DNA from: Steromphala cineraria
Taxonomy: Eukaryota > Mollusca > Gastropoda > Trochida > Trochidae
Reading direction: 5' to 3'
DNA length: 64,000 bases
Assembly: GCA_916613615.1 (NCBI GenBank)
Contig: OU744724.1
Span: 30,153,452-30,217,451 of the forward strand
A model generated the notes under the pieces. The model did not search any database. It had not been told where the DNA came from and saw nothing but the letters and a program-made list of their open reading frames with translations. Of the stretch, positions 13,138 to 25,880 are shown piece after piece (position 1 is the stretch's first letter; each line of letters starts with the position of its first letter). Position numbers and translations under genes: made by a program.

Positions 13138-13283
13138 GAATAACCAACTCGATGCTTGGAATTACGGATTATCTGTCCCTCGTGAATTATTGTGTCAAAC
13201 TTCTCGCTGAAGCTTGGAGTTTATCACAATAATTAACTCAGGACAGATAATCCGTAATTTCTCGCAACTCGTTGATTATTCTT
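13136..13283. repeat. Long imperfect palindrome with ~70-base arms
   Basis: The left arm from AAGAATAACCAACTCG through AATTACGGATTATCTGTCC and GAATTATTGTG matches the complement of the right arm (GGACAGATAATCCGTAATT ... GTTGATTATTCTT). The centre lies near 13205-13212. It directly abuts the right inverted repeat of the 12457 element, and may be its terminal hairpin or a separate foldback element. Confidence 0.8.
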
Positions 13284-13447
13284 ATAATAGATCACTAACA
13301 AGCTCTTGCATTTGCTGGGAGCAACAATCTTGTGATATTCAATATAGAATTTATTTATATTTATCATGAGGAAAATATCTAAGAATCCATAATTTCTAAA
13401 TAAACATGTTATGTAGAAAACAGATAACAATATAAGTCATGTTGAAC

Positions 13448-15417
13448 TTCTGACATTTTTGTCATGACTGTACAAGTGTGAAAACTCTTGAAGGTGTGAA
13501 ATAGTCCCAGTACATTATTTTTGACATCTTTCTCACATTGTGAGCAAGTCTTGAAGTTTTCCTCTGGCTCTCATGGATGGTTAGCACTGACAGTAATGGA
13601 GGTAGGAGGTGTGAACAACCATATTCACTCCTCTCCTGACAGAAATGTTTACCTCAAATCTTTTGACGTCTGCTCATTGCACCTGAGTCCAAAATGGTCT
13701 GGTGTGAGTCTGATATGTCTTCTCCTCATTCTGACAACCCTATTTTTGTTCTTATTTTGTTGTTATCTGCACAGGTGGTGTCCATTAAAGATTCATGACA
13801 AGAGTGTGCTCTTTCTTGAGATTATGTGATTTATGTCAGTGGCATTTTCAAGAATTTTAAAGGGGATGTAGTGCAAATTGTTCAAAAGCAGAGGGTCAGC
13901 AACCCGTTTCTAATTAATGTATCACTGTCAGACTTCTACTGAAAATATCAACAAACACATTTCTTAATGACACATGTTTTATGTTAATATTGATACAAAA
14001 ATTCACATTTATGAAGCAAAACTAGATGTTGCCAAATGCCAAGTTGCTCTCAAGCATGAGATGATGAGGAAACAAGGATACCGAAGGTGAGAGCAGACGG
14101 CTCGAGAATGTAGCTCAGCCTTTATTAACGAACATGAAAATTGGATGAAGTGTGGGAAAGAGGGGAAGACGAACAAAAGGGGAAATAACTGATAAAGAAG
14201 TGACCATCCACAATAGAATATTTTGTAGCTTTCTCACAAAAGAGGCAACAGTTAGTTGACATGGAGCACACACTCCAAAGAGTCATTATCTACTCCTGGC
14301 TGAATGGAGAACAGTTATTCACTGGACTGTTAATGTGGGGTCTGTGGGCTGTACGGGGAAAAGAGCAGTAACTTGATTGTTCTTCACCTTTTGAGACTCT
14401 GCTTTCAAGGTCAGGTGAAAATGTACCTGGGTTTCTTGATTGGTTAATATTTACCTGTTGTGGAAATAAACTATTTTGTGACCAAAAATTCATGAAATTT
14501 TGTTTATCTGTAGTTCAATTGGATATACAATTTGATTATCTATGTGCCTATATACAAATTCTGTAGATAGTTTTGTAATATTTTTTTTTCGATATCATTT
14601 AAATCCTTTTGCATTCCTGATTTGACATGGTTTTCAGAATTGCATGAATCATTTACTGGGAAATTGATTAAAAATACCTTAATTTATTCATTAAAAATCA
14701 TGCATGATTGAACCGTAGTTGTTTCTTGTTATAATCAGAAAGACAAAGAGTAATCAATCAAGGAATAATACATGTAATTAAAATTTCTTTTACTTTACAA
14801 TTGAATCGTCTTTTCAATGCCTAAGGGGATTAATTTGGAAACAATTTTCTCGTGGGGATTTCAAAGAAGAGAATAGAAAGGGCTCTTCTATCTTCAATGG
14901 GCTCTAGAGAGAGAGATCTTAAATTAGCCCACATAAATTGTCACTTGAATTAATCTTCTCCTCAGATGTAGGTAAAAGAAGATCATTCTTTTGAAAGTCG
15001 ATCTGACCTGGCTTCAGTGGAGTACTGTGATCTTTACTTCCTTTGAAGACCAGGCCTATTGTTGCTAAATTGAGATTGTCTTGTCTATCTGGCCTCTTTT
15101 TGATTTATTGATCATGCTAACCTCATGGAAATTGAGTTTATATAAACTAGGATTTTTATTCTTTACGAATTACGATCATGGTAATTCTTTATGATTAAGT
15201 TTTAAGTCACCGATCTCGACTTGCCAGACGTCTTAAAGTATTGGTTAGTAATTTTTATAACAAGCTGAGTTTGTTTGAGGAAAACGTACAAGGTATGTTG
15301 ACAAAATGGTTGACAATTTTGTCTTGAACATTCTCTAAAAAGGGTAACAAGAAATATGATAATGGAAAACAAGGGTACATGATAAAAATAATTACCTGGT
15401 AAAGGTACAGTGGCACT
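13448..15417. other. No gene visible
   Basis: The open frame at 13521-13829 contains a hydrophobic stretch but starts on TTG, has no splice or family support, and is treated as chance. The remainder is AT-rich without defined repeats. Confidence 0.5.
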
Positions 15418-16045
15418 GCAGGTGACAGAAAAACAATAATTAAATGGAACGATATTCACTCTATGATAACCTTTAAAATAATATAACAAAGACATAATGG
15501 ATTTCAGAAATACGAACAGGATATAATTCCCTTAAACCGGTTACAGAGACGTTTAGCTTCTCTGGCAAATGATCTCCATTTTTCATGCTTTACAACTTCC
15601 TTGCACAAAACTGACCATTTATTGATTAACCAGGCGAGGTTGACAAAATATAATTAGGGAAGCAGTTAGACAGAGGTTGACAGATAAAACAATAAAATAA
15701 GAAAATACAGACTATGATGACCCTTAAAATAATAAAAAATACAGTAAAATTACAGGTTTTAGGACAAAATATTTAAAGAAAATGAAATATGGGTTATGAT
15801 GATCCTTAAACTTGTACAACAAAGCTTGATATGGATTATACAACTTCTTTATTATTTGTAACAACACATTGTTCCAGGACTTCATTGTCTTCATCAGGTG
15901 AATGATGCCTTATGCCTGAGAATCTGCTACCTGATGTCATGAAAGAAAATTTGCAACTCTAGCAGATGATCTCCACTTCTTGTCCCATGTTTTACAACTT
16001 CCTTGACCAAGACTGACCACTTATTGATTGTCCAAAATAATCACT
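15418..16045. repeat. Local duplication, second copy carrying an insertion
   Basis: Copy 1 (about 15418-15635) and copy 2 (about 15674-16045) share, in order, GGT(T)GACAG-A-AAAACAATAA, CTATGATRACC-TTAAAATAAT, GCARATGATCTCCA, TTTTACAACTTCCTTG and CTGACCA-TTATTGATT. Copy 2 is interrupted between about 15745 and 15945 by sequence including the ATAAAGAAGTTG repeat, so that insertion came after the duplication. Confidence 0.65.
15814..15900 (-). repeat. Dispersed ATAAAGAAGTTG repeat, copy 1
   Basis: On the minus strand it reads CACCTGATGAAG, a degenerate stem and TGGAACA, then AATAAAGAAGTTG, ATAATCCATA and GCTTTGTTGT. CTGATGA followed by a stem and GAAAC is the core of a hammerhead ribozyme, as known from Penelope-like and other retroelements. 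Here the second half is decayed. Assignment to a retroelement terminus is inference. Confidence 0.4.
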
Positions 16046-16860
16046 TCTTTATATGGTCAGACATGGACAGCGGTTGGAACCAAAGACTTGTTCTAAACCG
16101 AGGTCAGCTTCAATGGCTGGGCTAAGTACCTTCAGGGCTTGCTTACAGTTAATATCCGGATAATTGAAGCATATGTTTTGTACCGTGGGTTGATGGCCGA
16201 TCCTTCCCTAATGTTTACCCACCATCAGGGTGATTAGGTCGACTAAGATGGACAATGCATCCAGGAAGATGGTCCGAGATAACTGACCGTTGGTATCACT
16301 GGACATTGGGGGGGCATTGTTCATAGAGCATTGTTATATTGGTCTGTGTCATTCTGAGTCTTAATGGGTCGTCCTAAACTTTCAACTACAATGAAGCATC
16401 ATGGCCATGAAAAGACAACTGACAAGTTGTCCAAATTTGTGCAAATATTTAGAAAAATGTGAAGTATTTTCAATTTCTATGTGATGAAAGGATTGCTTGT
16501 GAAGAAAATAGCCTTTGATTCTAAAAATATTTGAATTGGGTTCGATCAAAGATATTTGAAGCATCCACATTGTCAAGATTTTCTTTGATATTTTGGTGTT
16601 AGCATCTGGGGCCGGTATTCTTGTTAATATTTTGCTGGAGCACTGGCATTTTCGTTATGAATTTGAGTTATGGATAAAGAAAGTTATTAGTTTTGAAATG
16701 CTTGTTATCAAACAATTTTTCTAAAATTGTCAAATCTGTTTTATGAAAAAAAAAAAGATGTAAATTACTTAGAGCAATGAGAAAGATCTTAACTTCATTA
16801 TGAATATTTTAACTTCAAAAGCCCCATATATTTTAATAATTCTATATCCATATCTGAGAC
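16046..16860. other. No gene visible
   Basis: A mixed-composition block at 16060-16340 is followed by AT-rich sequence. No supported feature was found. Confidence 0.5.
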
Positions 16861-17224
16861 TTAAAGGGGCAGTAGCACGTTTTGAGGGGGAATATAAGGT
16901 GATGTCAGGAAAATGAAAATTAATTGTTCTAATTGAAAGACAATGTATTTAAACTAAATGGAGCAGTAATAATTCAAAAATATAATGTAAAGTTTAGCCG
17001 TGCGATTCTTTTTTCTTACACAAAATGAATAAAAGGTGTTCACACAAAAATGGCCGCCAATGAATTTGAGTGAATCTTCAAACTTTGTCCTCCGACTATG
17101 GATGATTGGCTTGTGCAATGAGATTTATGACACTATCAAAATAATACATTTAGCATTAAGATACAATTATCAGTAACAAATTTAAAATATAAAATTATCA
17201 AAAAACGTGCTACTGCCCCTTTAA
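16861..17224 (+). mobile_element. TTAA-flanked MITE, copy 1
   Basis: The 364-bp element is bounded by TTAA on both sides. Its inverted ends are AGGGGCAGTAGCACG and CGTGCTACTGCCCCT. The interior contains GAAAGACAATGTATTTAAAC, CACAAAATGAAT, TGGCCGCCAATG and CTATGGATGATTGG, shared by the other three copies. It has no coding capacity. TTAA target duplication is the hallmark of piggyBac-type transposases, so a piggyBac-mobilised MITE is likely. Confidence 0.85.
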
Positions 17225-18071
17225 GCGAAGTCTATTGTAAACTCATCACCTCTTATCCTACTCTGTATCACTTAGCTCGGACAAAGCCAATGAGTATATT
17301 AGAGCCCACCTGTCACGCTGTCTATATGTTTATAATGGTCCAGAATTAATTCTTCCAAATATACTAGTGAGTAAGGGCTACTTGTACAAATATTTGTAAT
17401 TCATATTTGTCGCAGTAGATAAACAGAGCTTTGTAGTGGGAAGCTTAGCGTAACCTTGATCGACCTAAACAGTTTCACCGAGTCTTAACCACCACCCTTA
17501 ACATTAAATAAAGATGTTTATAACCTTTAGTAGCAATTAGCATATTTTCTTCATGTAACAAAGGCTTTCATATGTCCCGCATGGTCATTATGTGTTTATG
17601 TTCCCGGCCTTTCACAATACATTTACAAACTCTTTCTTCAGTTATAGATTGTATTAACCTGGAACCTATGTTGACATATTTGGCGTAATTGTTGTTCGGA
17701 TAATGACTGTTATTTTGAGAAAAATGTGATGGTGTACATATTTACCATCAGATACCATTTACATTTTATCATATGAGCCTCCAGATCAAAAGGATATTGT
17801 AAATAGGTTATTTACTATCTCATCAACAGGTCTGTAGATTTCATATTATCAAAAAGGAAAATAGCTCTAGCTGCTGATTTTTTTAGGGTTTAAACATTCT
17901 TAGTGGTCAATTGATAGGAATCCTAACTGCTAAAGAATAGCTGAAGATTGCATGTTAATAGTTTTTTTGAAAAAATTTGAAACATGATCATATGGAATCA
18001 TATTACATATTAATTGATAATATTGAGTGCTCAAATCTGTTTTGTTTTGATTAACAATTTGATATCAGTTC

Positions 18072-18376
18072 AAATACAATGTTCATTGTTCAAGCTAATT
18101 AAGAAAAATACCAAAATGGCAATAAAGGGTAGTTAAACAATCTTTACAGTTGTACATATTGAAGTTCATTTGTTTAGAGGATATTTCTAACATTATTATT
18201 TTCTATCTCTATAAAACCAAAACGTTTTTGATAGGTTAAAATAAATGTTCAGAAAACAAAGTACCAATACAATGTTCAAGCTAATTAAGAAAAATACCAA
18301 AATGGCAATAAAGGGTAGCTTAACAATCAACATCTTGTACATATTAAAGTTCATTAAATTTTGTTTCAAGGATATT
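18072..18376. repeat. Two-copy direct repeat, 186 bp offset
   Basis: CAAGCTAATTAAGAAAAATA at 18091 recurs at 18277, and the downstream CCAAAATGGCAATAAAGGG, TTGTACATATT-AAGTTCATT and AAGGATATTT are also shared. The first 50 bases after the start are nearly identical, and the similarity decays downstream. Confidence 0.85.
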
Positions 18377-18743
18377 TTAATTTTTGATAATTTCTAATCA
18401 ATTATTAGATTAATAAAGATGAACATGTAGATGATTGCAATATTTTTTTATCAATTTCTTTATCTATTATCTAATAATTGAAATGATGTTAGATTGAATG
18501 CCTGTTACGATAGGCCTGCTGGATACCTGTGAGGGAGGGATGTTTCTAGAGGGCACCTGGTACAGCATTATACCAGGGATAGCTCCCACATACGACAAAT
18601 AGCTTTCTCCAATACTCACTTGTTTTCACCTATTTCATAGCAATTGCAAATATGTAACCAGTGTACGAAATAAGCCTGAAAATTAGCGATAAATTTATAT
18701 TTTGTCGAGAAAAGTGGCAACCTCAAAATTTTTCCAGCATCAT

Positions 18744-19105
18744 TTAAAGGGGCAGTAGCATGTCTTTTTAATATTTTTAATTTTTCACTGATAATTGTAG
18801 GTTGATGCTAACTGTATTATTTTGATAGTGTCAAAAATCTCTTATTAACACAAACCAATCATCCATAGTCAGAGAACAAATAATAAAGATTCACATAAAG
18901 TCCATTGGCGGCCATTTTTGTGTGAACATCTTTAATTCATTTTGTGTAAGAGAAGGGACTCGCATGGCTGATCTTTACATTATGTATTTGATTTATTTCT
19001 GCTTTATTTAGTTTATATACATTGTCTTTCAATTGGAAGCAGTTATTTTCATTTTCCTGACATCACCTCATATCCCTCCCTAAAAATGTGCTACTGCCCC
19101 TTTAA
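18744..19105 (-). mobile_element. TTAA-flanked MITE, copy 2 (inverted)
   Basis: The 362-bp element has the same ends as the copy at 16861 but its interior is reversed: AATCATCCATAGTC comes first and GTGTGAACATCTTTAATTC follows. The ends carry small changes (AGCATGTC in the left end, AATGTGCTACT in the right). Both TTAA borders are intact. Confidence 0.85.
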
Positions 19106-20275
19106 AAGTTATCTTGTTATTGATTGCAAGATGATTAATAAATTAATTTCAAAGCTTAGTGTCAAACTATTCAAATTTTCTTTTATTCCCATATTGATAG
19201 TTCTCTTTCATTGCTTGATCAATTATTTCCTTGTTTCTTTCCATGTATAGTCAAATTTAATGAGGAAAACTTGTCAGAAATTTTAGCAAATATAATATGA
19301 TCACAATTTGAAGTATTCCACTTATTTCTATTGTAAGGGTGAGAGAACAACCATGTCACGCTTTGTATTACAGTATGAAATAATCCAACATTAAATGACA
19401 GTGTTTATACCCTATGTGTCAAACCGGTTAATTTAATAAGGATAACGGTAATCTGTGGAATGCGGAGAACGTTAAACCACAGTGTTGTTGTGGCTGTGTG
19501 GTTTTGTCCCCCTGTCAGTGGGGATCTGGGGTTCACACCACAGCCTACCTCTCAGATATTGACAATACAAGATACCATGGTATCCTATGACTCACAGAGT
19601 TCATATAGATACATTTACATAAGTATTCATGTATGATATGAAATCTTTATGAAATATTGTTATAATCTTCATGGGAATTATGTCCATAAAACTCTTTAGC
19701 TTTGATTTATAGAGGCATATAAGAACATACATGTCTATAGATACATCATACATTCTACAATTATTTCAGAAACATTAGGGGGTTCATACATATTCAATAT
19801 AAAGGACATATTTTTAGAGTTATGTTGTTGGATTGTTAATGGGGTTTTCATGTATTGGATGTAGGTGAGTTGTGACGAATATATTCATGAACTACATTGA
19901 GAATTGACAAACATTCATAGCATTATTCTATTTGTTTACTAAAAAACTAATGCCATATTTTGCAAAATATGTATTAAATCATTTCGTTATGATATTGACA
20001 TCATTTTCTTGTGTAATATAACTTAAAAAAAATAAAAGTTATCTTTCAGTCATGATAAAGATCAAATATGGCAAGATAGAATTAATTTATGAACATTTTA
20101 TTTTGGATTTATCATTTATCAATAAAATGGTGTGAATAGTTATCTTATGTACACATGATCCTTTTGAGGGACCACTTCAACAAAAGTCCCTCAAATTTAG
20201 TTGATGGTAACCTGTGTTGCAGTCATTAAATTAAGGCTACCCTAAGCACAAAGAACACTGTTTTGAATAGGCAAA
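19106..20275. other. No gene visible
   Basis: AT-rich sequence with a more balanced patch around 19420-19560. No motif or repeat was defined. Confidence 0.5.
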
Positions 20276-20545
20276 ACTAGGTAAATTTAGCTGACAAAAA
20301 TAGTCGAGATATTTTAAAAAATTTATATTCTTGATAAAGATGTATCTCTTCATTGACAAACTGATAAGATTTGAAAATAAAAATTCAAATAGACCAAACT
20401 TTACCGTAAATAAGGTAAATTTATCGAAACCAAAAATATTGAAATATCTTTTTAAATGTATAATTTTGGAAACTTTGTATCTTTTTCATAGACAACATGA
20501 TAAGATTTAAGAAGTCAGATTCAAATATACCTAAATTAGTTTGTC
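20276..20545. repeat. Degenerate two-copy tandem repeat, about 135 bp unit
   Basis: GGTAAATTTAGC... at 20280 and GGTAAATTTATC... at 20415 start two copies that share GATATTTT/AATATCTTTTTAA, GTATCT, TTCAT-GACAA and TGATAAGATTT in order. Substitutions are many, so the duplication is old. Confidence 0.6.
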
Positions 20546-21495
20546 AAATATACCAATCCCCACCCTTAAAAAATAGGAGTATGAATAGTAATATGAGGAG
20601 TAATTCTCAATGTTCCAAATTATAAGTTTCATGGCAGGCTACTTGTGTTACACAATAGGGTGGTTTGAAGTGATAAGAAAACCTCAGAGATACAGCACGC
20701 CTATTGCAGGAATTTAACAATAACAGTGGAACTTCGCTTCCTTGTTTGTCTTGTACTGCTCTGAATGTCAACCAGAATATATATACTTATGCAATTCTCT
20801 GAATCTATCACACAGGAGAGTTAACATAGACCCTGAACAGTGCTGTAACAATACTCTGTTTATCTTCATTGTTTTTTCAGGTACAATGGTGTTGTTGTTT
20901 GGTCATCGAGTCGGATTTTATTTTTTACAATAATAGAATTATGTTTACAGGTCATGTTACATTATGTTGTTGTTATTGGAGTATTTGAAGAATGCGGTTG
21001 ATGAACAATGATTGTGAAAGTAACATTGTTAACTTATGATTCATGCAGTGTTTTTGTCAAGTTTCTATCAATAGAAATGCATTCAAATCACATGGATATG
21101 TTTGTCTCTGCTAGACAACTGAAACTTTCATGTTGTTTGAGCAGTCGAAAGATTATGAAACAAAATGCCCTTTTATTATATGATTGAGGGTGAGATACTC
21201 TGTTCTATCAGTGAAATTAACCCTCTATCTGGCTACAGTGACAATAACCTTTATCATCACTCTACTGAGTGGTGATAAACTTTTTTTGTTTCTTTTTTTG
21301 TTTTGTTTATTGTTCCCAAGTCAAATATACAATGATAAAAATTGTAAGTTATACATAAAGCTTCAACATCCTCTCAGAATGTTATACAATTCGAGATTCT
21401 AGACAACAGGTCAACAGAGAAATAATGTAATCAATCAATCATTACAAGTATAGATAAACTTTATAAGCGCTTGAGTGACATCATGTTCACAAGTT

Positions 21496-21503
21496 TGACG
21501 TCA
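21496..21503. promoter_or_regulatory. Single perfect CRE site
   Basis: TGACGTCA occurs here, between related TGACATCA words at 21477-21484 and 21538-21545. CREB/ATF binding is the known use of this palindrome. Function here is not shown. Confidence 0.35.
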
Positions 21504-21861
21504 TGCAACAATGGACTGACATAACAAATTCTTATATGACATCACAATGTTATTGCAGCAAATTCCAATTGGCCAATCAACATGAAATTGGTGAATTTTG
21601 GTGTAATTAGGAGAATTTCATCATATAATAAATAGAATATATGTCAATTCTTGACATATGCCAAGTGTATATATATCTCATCTCTTGAGAAAGAAAAGTT
21701 AAATATTTTCACACTTGTAAAACTATAAACTTTCTATTTCACTCAAGTCAAGAAAAGACAGATATCCTCGGCTCTAATTCTCTGAATTCCAACTATAGAA
21801 ACTGTTTCTGTTGTTCAAATTGACTCCAGCATTATCTTATAAGACAATTGGTTCACATTCT

Positions 21862-22226
21862 TTAAAGGGGCAGTAGCACGTTTTTAGGGGGATTATAAGG
21901 TGATGTCAGGAAAATTAAAATTAATGTTTCCAATTGAAAGACAATGTATTTAAACTAAATGGAGCAGTAATAATTCAAATATATAATGTACAATTTAGCC
22001 ATGCGATTCCTTTTTCTTACACAAAATGAATTAAAGGTGTTCACACAAAAATGACCGCCAATGGATTTTAAGTGAATCTTCATACTTTGTCCTCTGACTA
22101 TGGATGATTGGTTTATATATTGAGATTTATGACAACGTCAAATTAATACATTTAGCATTAACTTACAATTATCAATGAGAAATTTAAAATATAGAATTAT
22201 CAAAAAACGTGCTACTGCCCCTTTAA
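21862..22226 (+). mobile_element. TTAA-flanked MITE, copy 3
   Basis: The 365-bp element has TTAA on each side and the same inverted ends and interior as the copy at 16861, with the same orientation. Few differences are visible, for example GACCGCCAATGG in place of GGCCGCCAATG. Confidence 0.88.
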
Positions 22227-25200
22227 GTCATCGACTAACCTAATAACTGTCCAAATAATGACATTAAATAATTACATTTTATTTTTAATGAGTGGTGTAA
22301 CGATTTCCACACCACATACCGTGTGAAAAAGTAAATCAGCTGTAAGGATCTTTAACATCACTCTGTCTCTCGTATCACACTGTACCCATCTTCCCATGTG
22401 AAAGTAGTCGTCCCCTAATAGTATCCTCACAAACTGCACAATATGGGTAAATACTGGGGGGCACATTTGTTTGGATATCTTCAGTTCTTTGTCATCTGAA
22501 GCACTTCTCTTCAAGGAGTCCTCATACACTGTCATGGGCTGTGGAGATACTCAATGAAGTACGCCATTTGAAATTGGGGGATTTCATTGTGTAATGATCT
22601 ATAAATGTTTACAAAGGGAAAACTTTTATGCATTTTTAAACGGTTTACAAGTCAAACGTATGAGTTAAAGTCCTTACAAAATAAAATCTTTGATGCAATT
22701 TTTTAATAAGATGTGTCAAAATTATCAGTTAAAAATCAATTACATTAAAATGTCGTGTCACATCCCTTCAATGTGAAGTAAATGAATAAAGTTATGTATT
22801 AATTGTCCTATAATTCTTTCAACATAAAGCAAAACTTTTTTTTGGATAATTTAAAATATTACGGTAATAAAAATTAACAACTTTTTAATATAATATTTAT
22901 ATGTTGAGCTTTAGTTAAGAAATATTAATGTTTTTGTTTATTTAGCCTATATCTTATTATCTTTTTATGTTAATCAAACGTTCATATATTGTACTCTTCA
23001 TAACCATTAAGGTAATAAAGTTTGTTGAATGATTCATTCATTCATTCATTCATTTGTAAATCAATTGGTAATTCAATTGGATAATTCCTGAATGTCTGAC
23101 ATGTTGAGGTTAAGGTCGTAAAGCTGGGAGAATAATGCAATAAAAGTGAAGAGGGGGAATTAAGATAAAGCCAAATGAAGGAAACTGAATTTGTCACTTT
23201 AATGTGGGATTTAGTGCAGCAAATCACAGCAATAGACCATCCATGTCACTAGTATCTAAACTGACAGGATTTACTCTGACATGTGTTAGTACTATGCATG
23301 ACCACAGCATACACTGAGAATCATCACTGGTACAGTTATCTGAATGAAGGGCTCACTGAGACATTTGCTGGTACATGTTCCCAGTTGAGGGTTTACTTAG
23401 ACTAACATATAGTCCCTGAAGAATAGATTTGTTGTTGAAATTTTACTTTTTAATATTTGCTATAAAAAAATAAAAAGGGAATACTGAACAATGCTTAGCT
23501 TCAGGCTGAGGCAACTAGACTTGCCACTAGTTTCCAGACTTACAAAGGCTCTATTTAATTTTGCCATAGGGTCTGGATGACAGACTAGGGTTTACTGTGC
23601 ACAGAGAATAATTACAGTACCGGCAAGTTAACTGACAGTGTTGTAATTTCCATAGACTTATATGTTACTCAGTGTACAACAGTACTGTAACTATACATGT
23701 CCACATTGTAGCATTTACTGTGCACAGAGAATATATATATACTGTATAGAGGATATGAAATGACTTGGATTAAGAATGAAATAAGTGAAGGAGTTTGATA
23801 CCAAATCATTCACAGGTTTATAAAAATAGCATTAAATGGAAGGCAATGTATAGGCTGCCTTTGTGATTGTGGTTTTAATATTATGACATCATAACTCGCT
23901 ATTGTGACATGTGAATTGTATTACTTTACCGGTAGTTTGATATTGTTATATGAATATCACACTGCAGTATCTTACATTGGATGATATTCATTGTTACTTA
24001 CCACTGAATGAAGATCAACAAAGGTAAAAACTTGTTCACAGAGAGGTTATACTATGCACTGCAAGGCGGAACTCTTGACTGATCTGAAGAAGGATTTCAA
24101 CAGGATCTATGCACCTTTGGAAGAGACATTAGGTCATCCATATTATATTTGTTGTTTCTTATCTCCTTAGTATTTCTACATGTGAGTAGGCAGTCGGAAC
24201 AAAATAAAAGTGGTGTGTATTGTAGATATATGATCATGTCATGTTAAGGACAATGTAAAGTTAAAAGTCAAATTGGAAAAGAGGATTCCTGGTTGAGATA
24301 ATGTAGAAATTCAAATGGATATGTCTCATAAAACAGAGTTTTGTAGCAGAGCTGGGTGATATTGAATATGGCGGTGGACAAATGACAAATTAAACAATTT
24401 TTTTAAATTTTAAGTCAGATGGGTAAATCAAGGTCGGCGGGAGATGAGAAATAGAGAAATATGGTCGGCCTTATGTATATTCTATTCCATTCATACGTAC
24501 CGTTGTATACCTAATTTCAAAGCATGTTCCTGGAATTCCTGCCAGGTGCCAGTGCACATTATCAATAAGTACTAGAACACAGCTCAGAGATATAACTACA
24601 GTATTACCAGGGATAGTGCATGTCTTACCAGACACATTCCTCAACTGTACAACATGAATGCACATTTCCTGCAGCCATTAAGTCAATATTCAGATGTTTT
24701 CCTCTATGCAGAAGTTGCTTCCTTAGAAAATTATCTTCTTTTGGACATTTTTGACACTTCATGCAGATAAAATCAGAAACTTTGTTGATGTTTTAAATCT
24801 GAAAAAAGTCATATTCATAGACTTGTATGCTCCCATTTAACAACTAAAAAATTAAACTTCTTATGCTTAATATTTTTTACTTATACATTTCAGGAAACAC
24901 AAATTACCTTATAAAACAAACAATCATTGACTGTTCAATGTATTCAAGTGATTCTTAAATCTCTCCTAGAATAAACGAGATTAACTTGCCAGGGTCAAAA
25001 TCGATTTTCAAAAACCTAACTTTCTTGAAAAATTTATTATTTGTAAAAAAAATTATTTTGTTAACAAACATCATTGTCTTCAAGTATATTGAACCTAAAA
25101 AAAATACTATGGCAGCAAAACTACCCCAAACTGCCATAATCTCTTCCTTTACCAAAGGGGATGTTTCAGTTATTGATAGGTATTCTTGGATCATATCTTG

Positions 25201-25735
25201 CAGCTATTTAGAGATGACATATCTTAGTTATATATTCTGAGCTTATGCCCTCAAAAGGATATGTCTGGTTTCTTGGTTTACATGCTCAAGGGACTAGGGA
25301 TCTAGGAAATTAGCGCTATGGGTCAGGGGTAGTCACTACAAAGCTCATTATATGCTCATTATGGCACTGTCTTCCAGCAATGTTGGCATCCATCTCTCGG
25401 AATATTTAGATATAGTTTCACTGCTTACAGCTGTAAGTAATGATGTGTTTCCTCATCTGATGTTTTATAGATTACTGGTCTGCTGAAGATCTGACCCCTC
25501 TCCTGTTCTTGTAAAGATATTAAAGTTTTGTTTCTTGTTTGAATTACATATTTTGTTTGACTTTGAACCACCAGTGTTACAATTTTTCTTTAACAGAGCA
25601 GCATTCTTTTTTTTTTACAATTTAATTATTCACAAAAATCTCTGTTTCAATCAATTCAATATTTTGGACTCACAACTTGTTAACATACCGAAAAATCTGA
25701 TATATGATGTATGACAGTATTTGTTTATGTAGCAG
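22227..25735. other. No gene visible; possible retroelement 3' tail near 23000
   Basis: AT-rich and repeatedly interrupted. GGTAATAAAGTTTGTTGAAT followed by an ATTC microsatellite at 23010-23054 resembles the 3' end of a non-LTR retrotransposon whose tail has become a simple repeat. No reverse-transcriptase coding remnant was recognised upstream. Confidence 0.4.
23032..23054. repeat. ATTC microsatellite
   Basis: Five to six tandem ATTC/TTCA units. A shorter TTCATTCATTCATTC run lies at 36770-36785. Confidence 0.9.
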
Positions 25736-25738
25736 CGT

Positions 25739-25880
25739 GGAAAATCCAATAGTTTCATGTCCAGGACCTCCAGGTTGAGAGTCCTAAACTCTACCTGTTC
25801 AGCCAAAGAGATATCCCTCCAGCCGAAGCTAGTAGGAATTCTTTAAACCTCACCCTGTCACACTTATTCCATCATAAGAG
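25739..25880 (-). repeat. tRNA-derived SINE remnant
   Basis: Read on the minus strand, TGGCTGAACAGGTAGAG fits an RNA polymerase III A box, followed by GGACTCTCAACCTGGAGGTCC resembling an anticodon arm, and CCTGGACATGAAACT where a B box should be. Upstream is GTGTGACAGGGTGAGG, whose complement also occurs at 35521-35537. This is a tRNA-related SINE with a decayed B box and not a working tRNA gene. Confidence 0.45.

Larger units (their letters stand above)
12348..13447. mobile_element. Composite element flanked by an ~85 bp direct repeat
   Basis: The segments 12348-12430 and 13363-13447 are near-copies in the same orientation (both contain ATGAGGAAAATATCT, AGAATCCATAATTTCT, AATAAACATGT and TATAAGTCATGTTGAAC). 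Between them lie an inner unit with 15-bp inverted repeats, a CRE array and a large hairpin. The layout could be a miniature LTR-type element (TRIM-like), or a host segment duplicated when the inner element moved. No tRNA primer site or polypurine tract could be identified, so the class is open. No protein is encoded. Confidence 0.5.

Noticed and set aside
13521..13829. 102-codon open frame with a hydrophobic, transmembrane-like stretch
   Set aside because: Starts on TTG. T-rich DNA yields Leu/Phe runs by composition alone, and there is no splice or family support.
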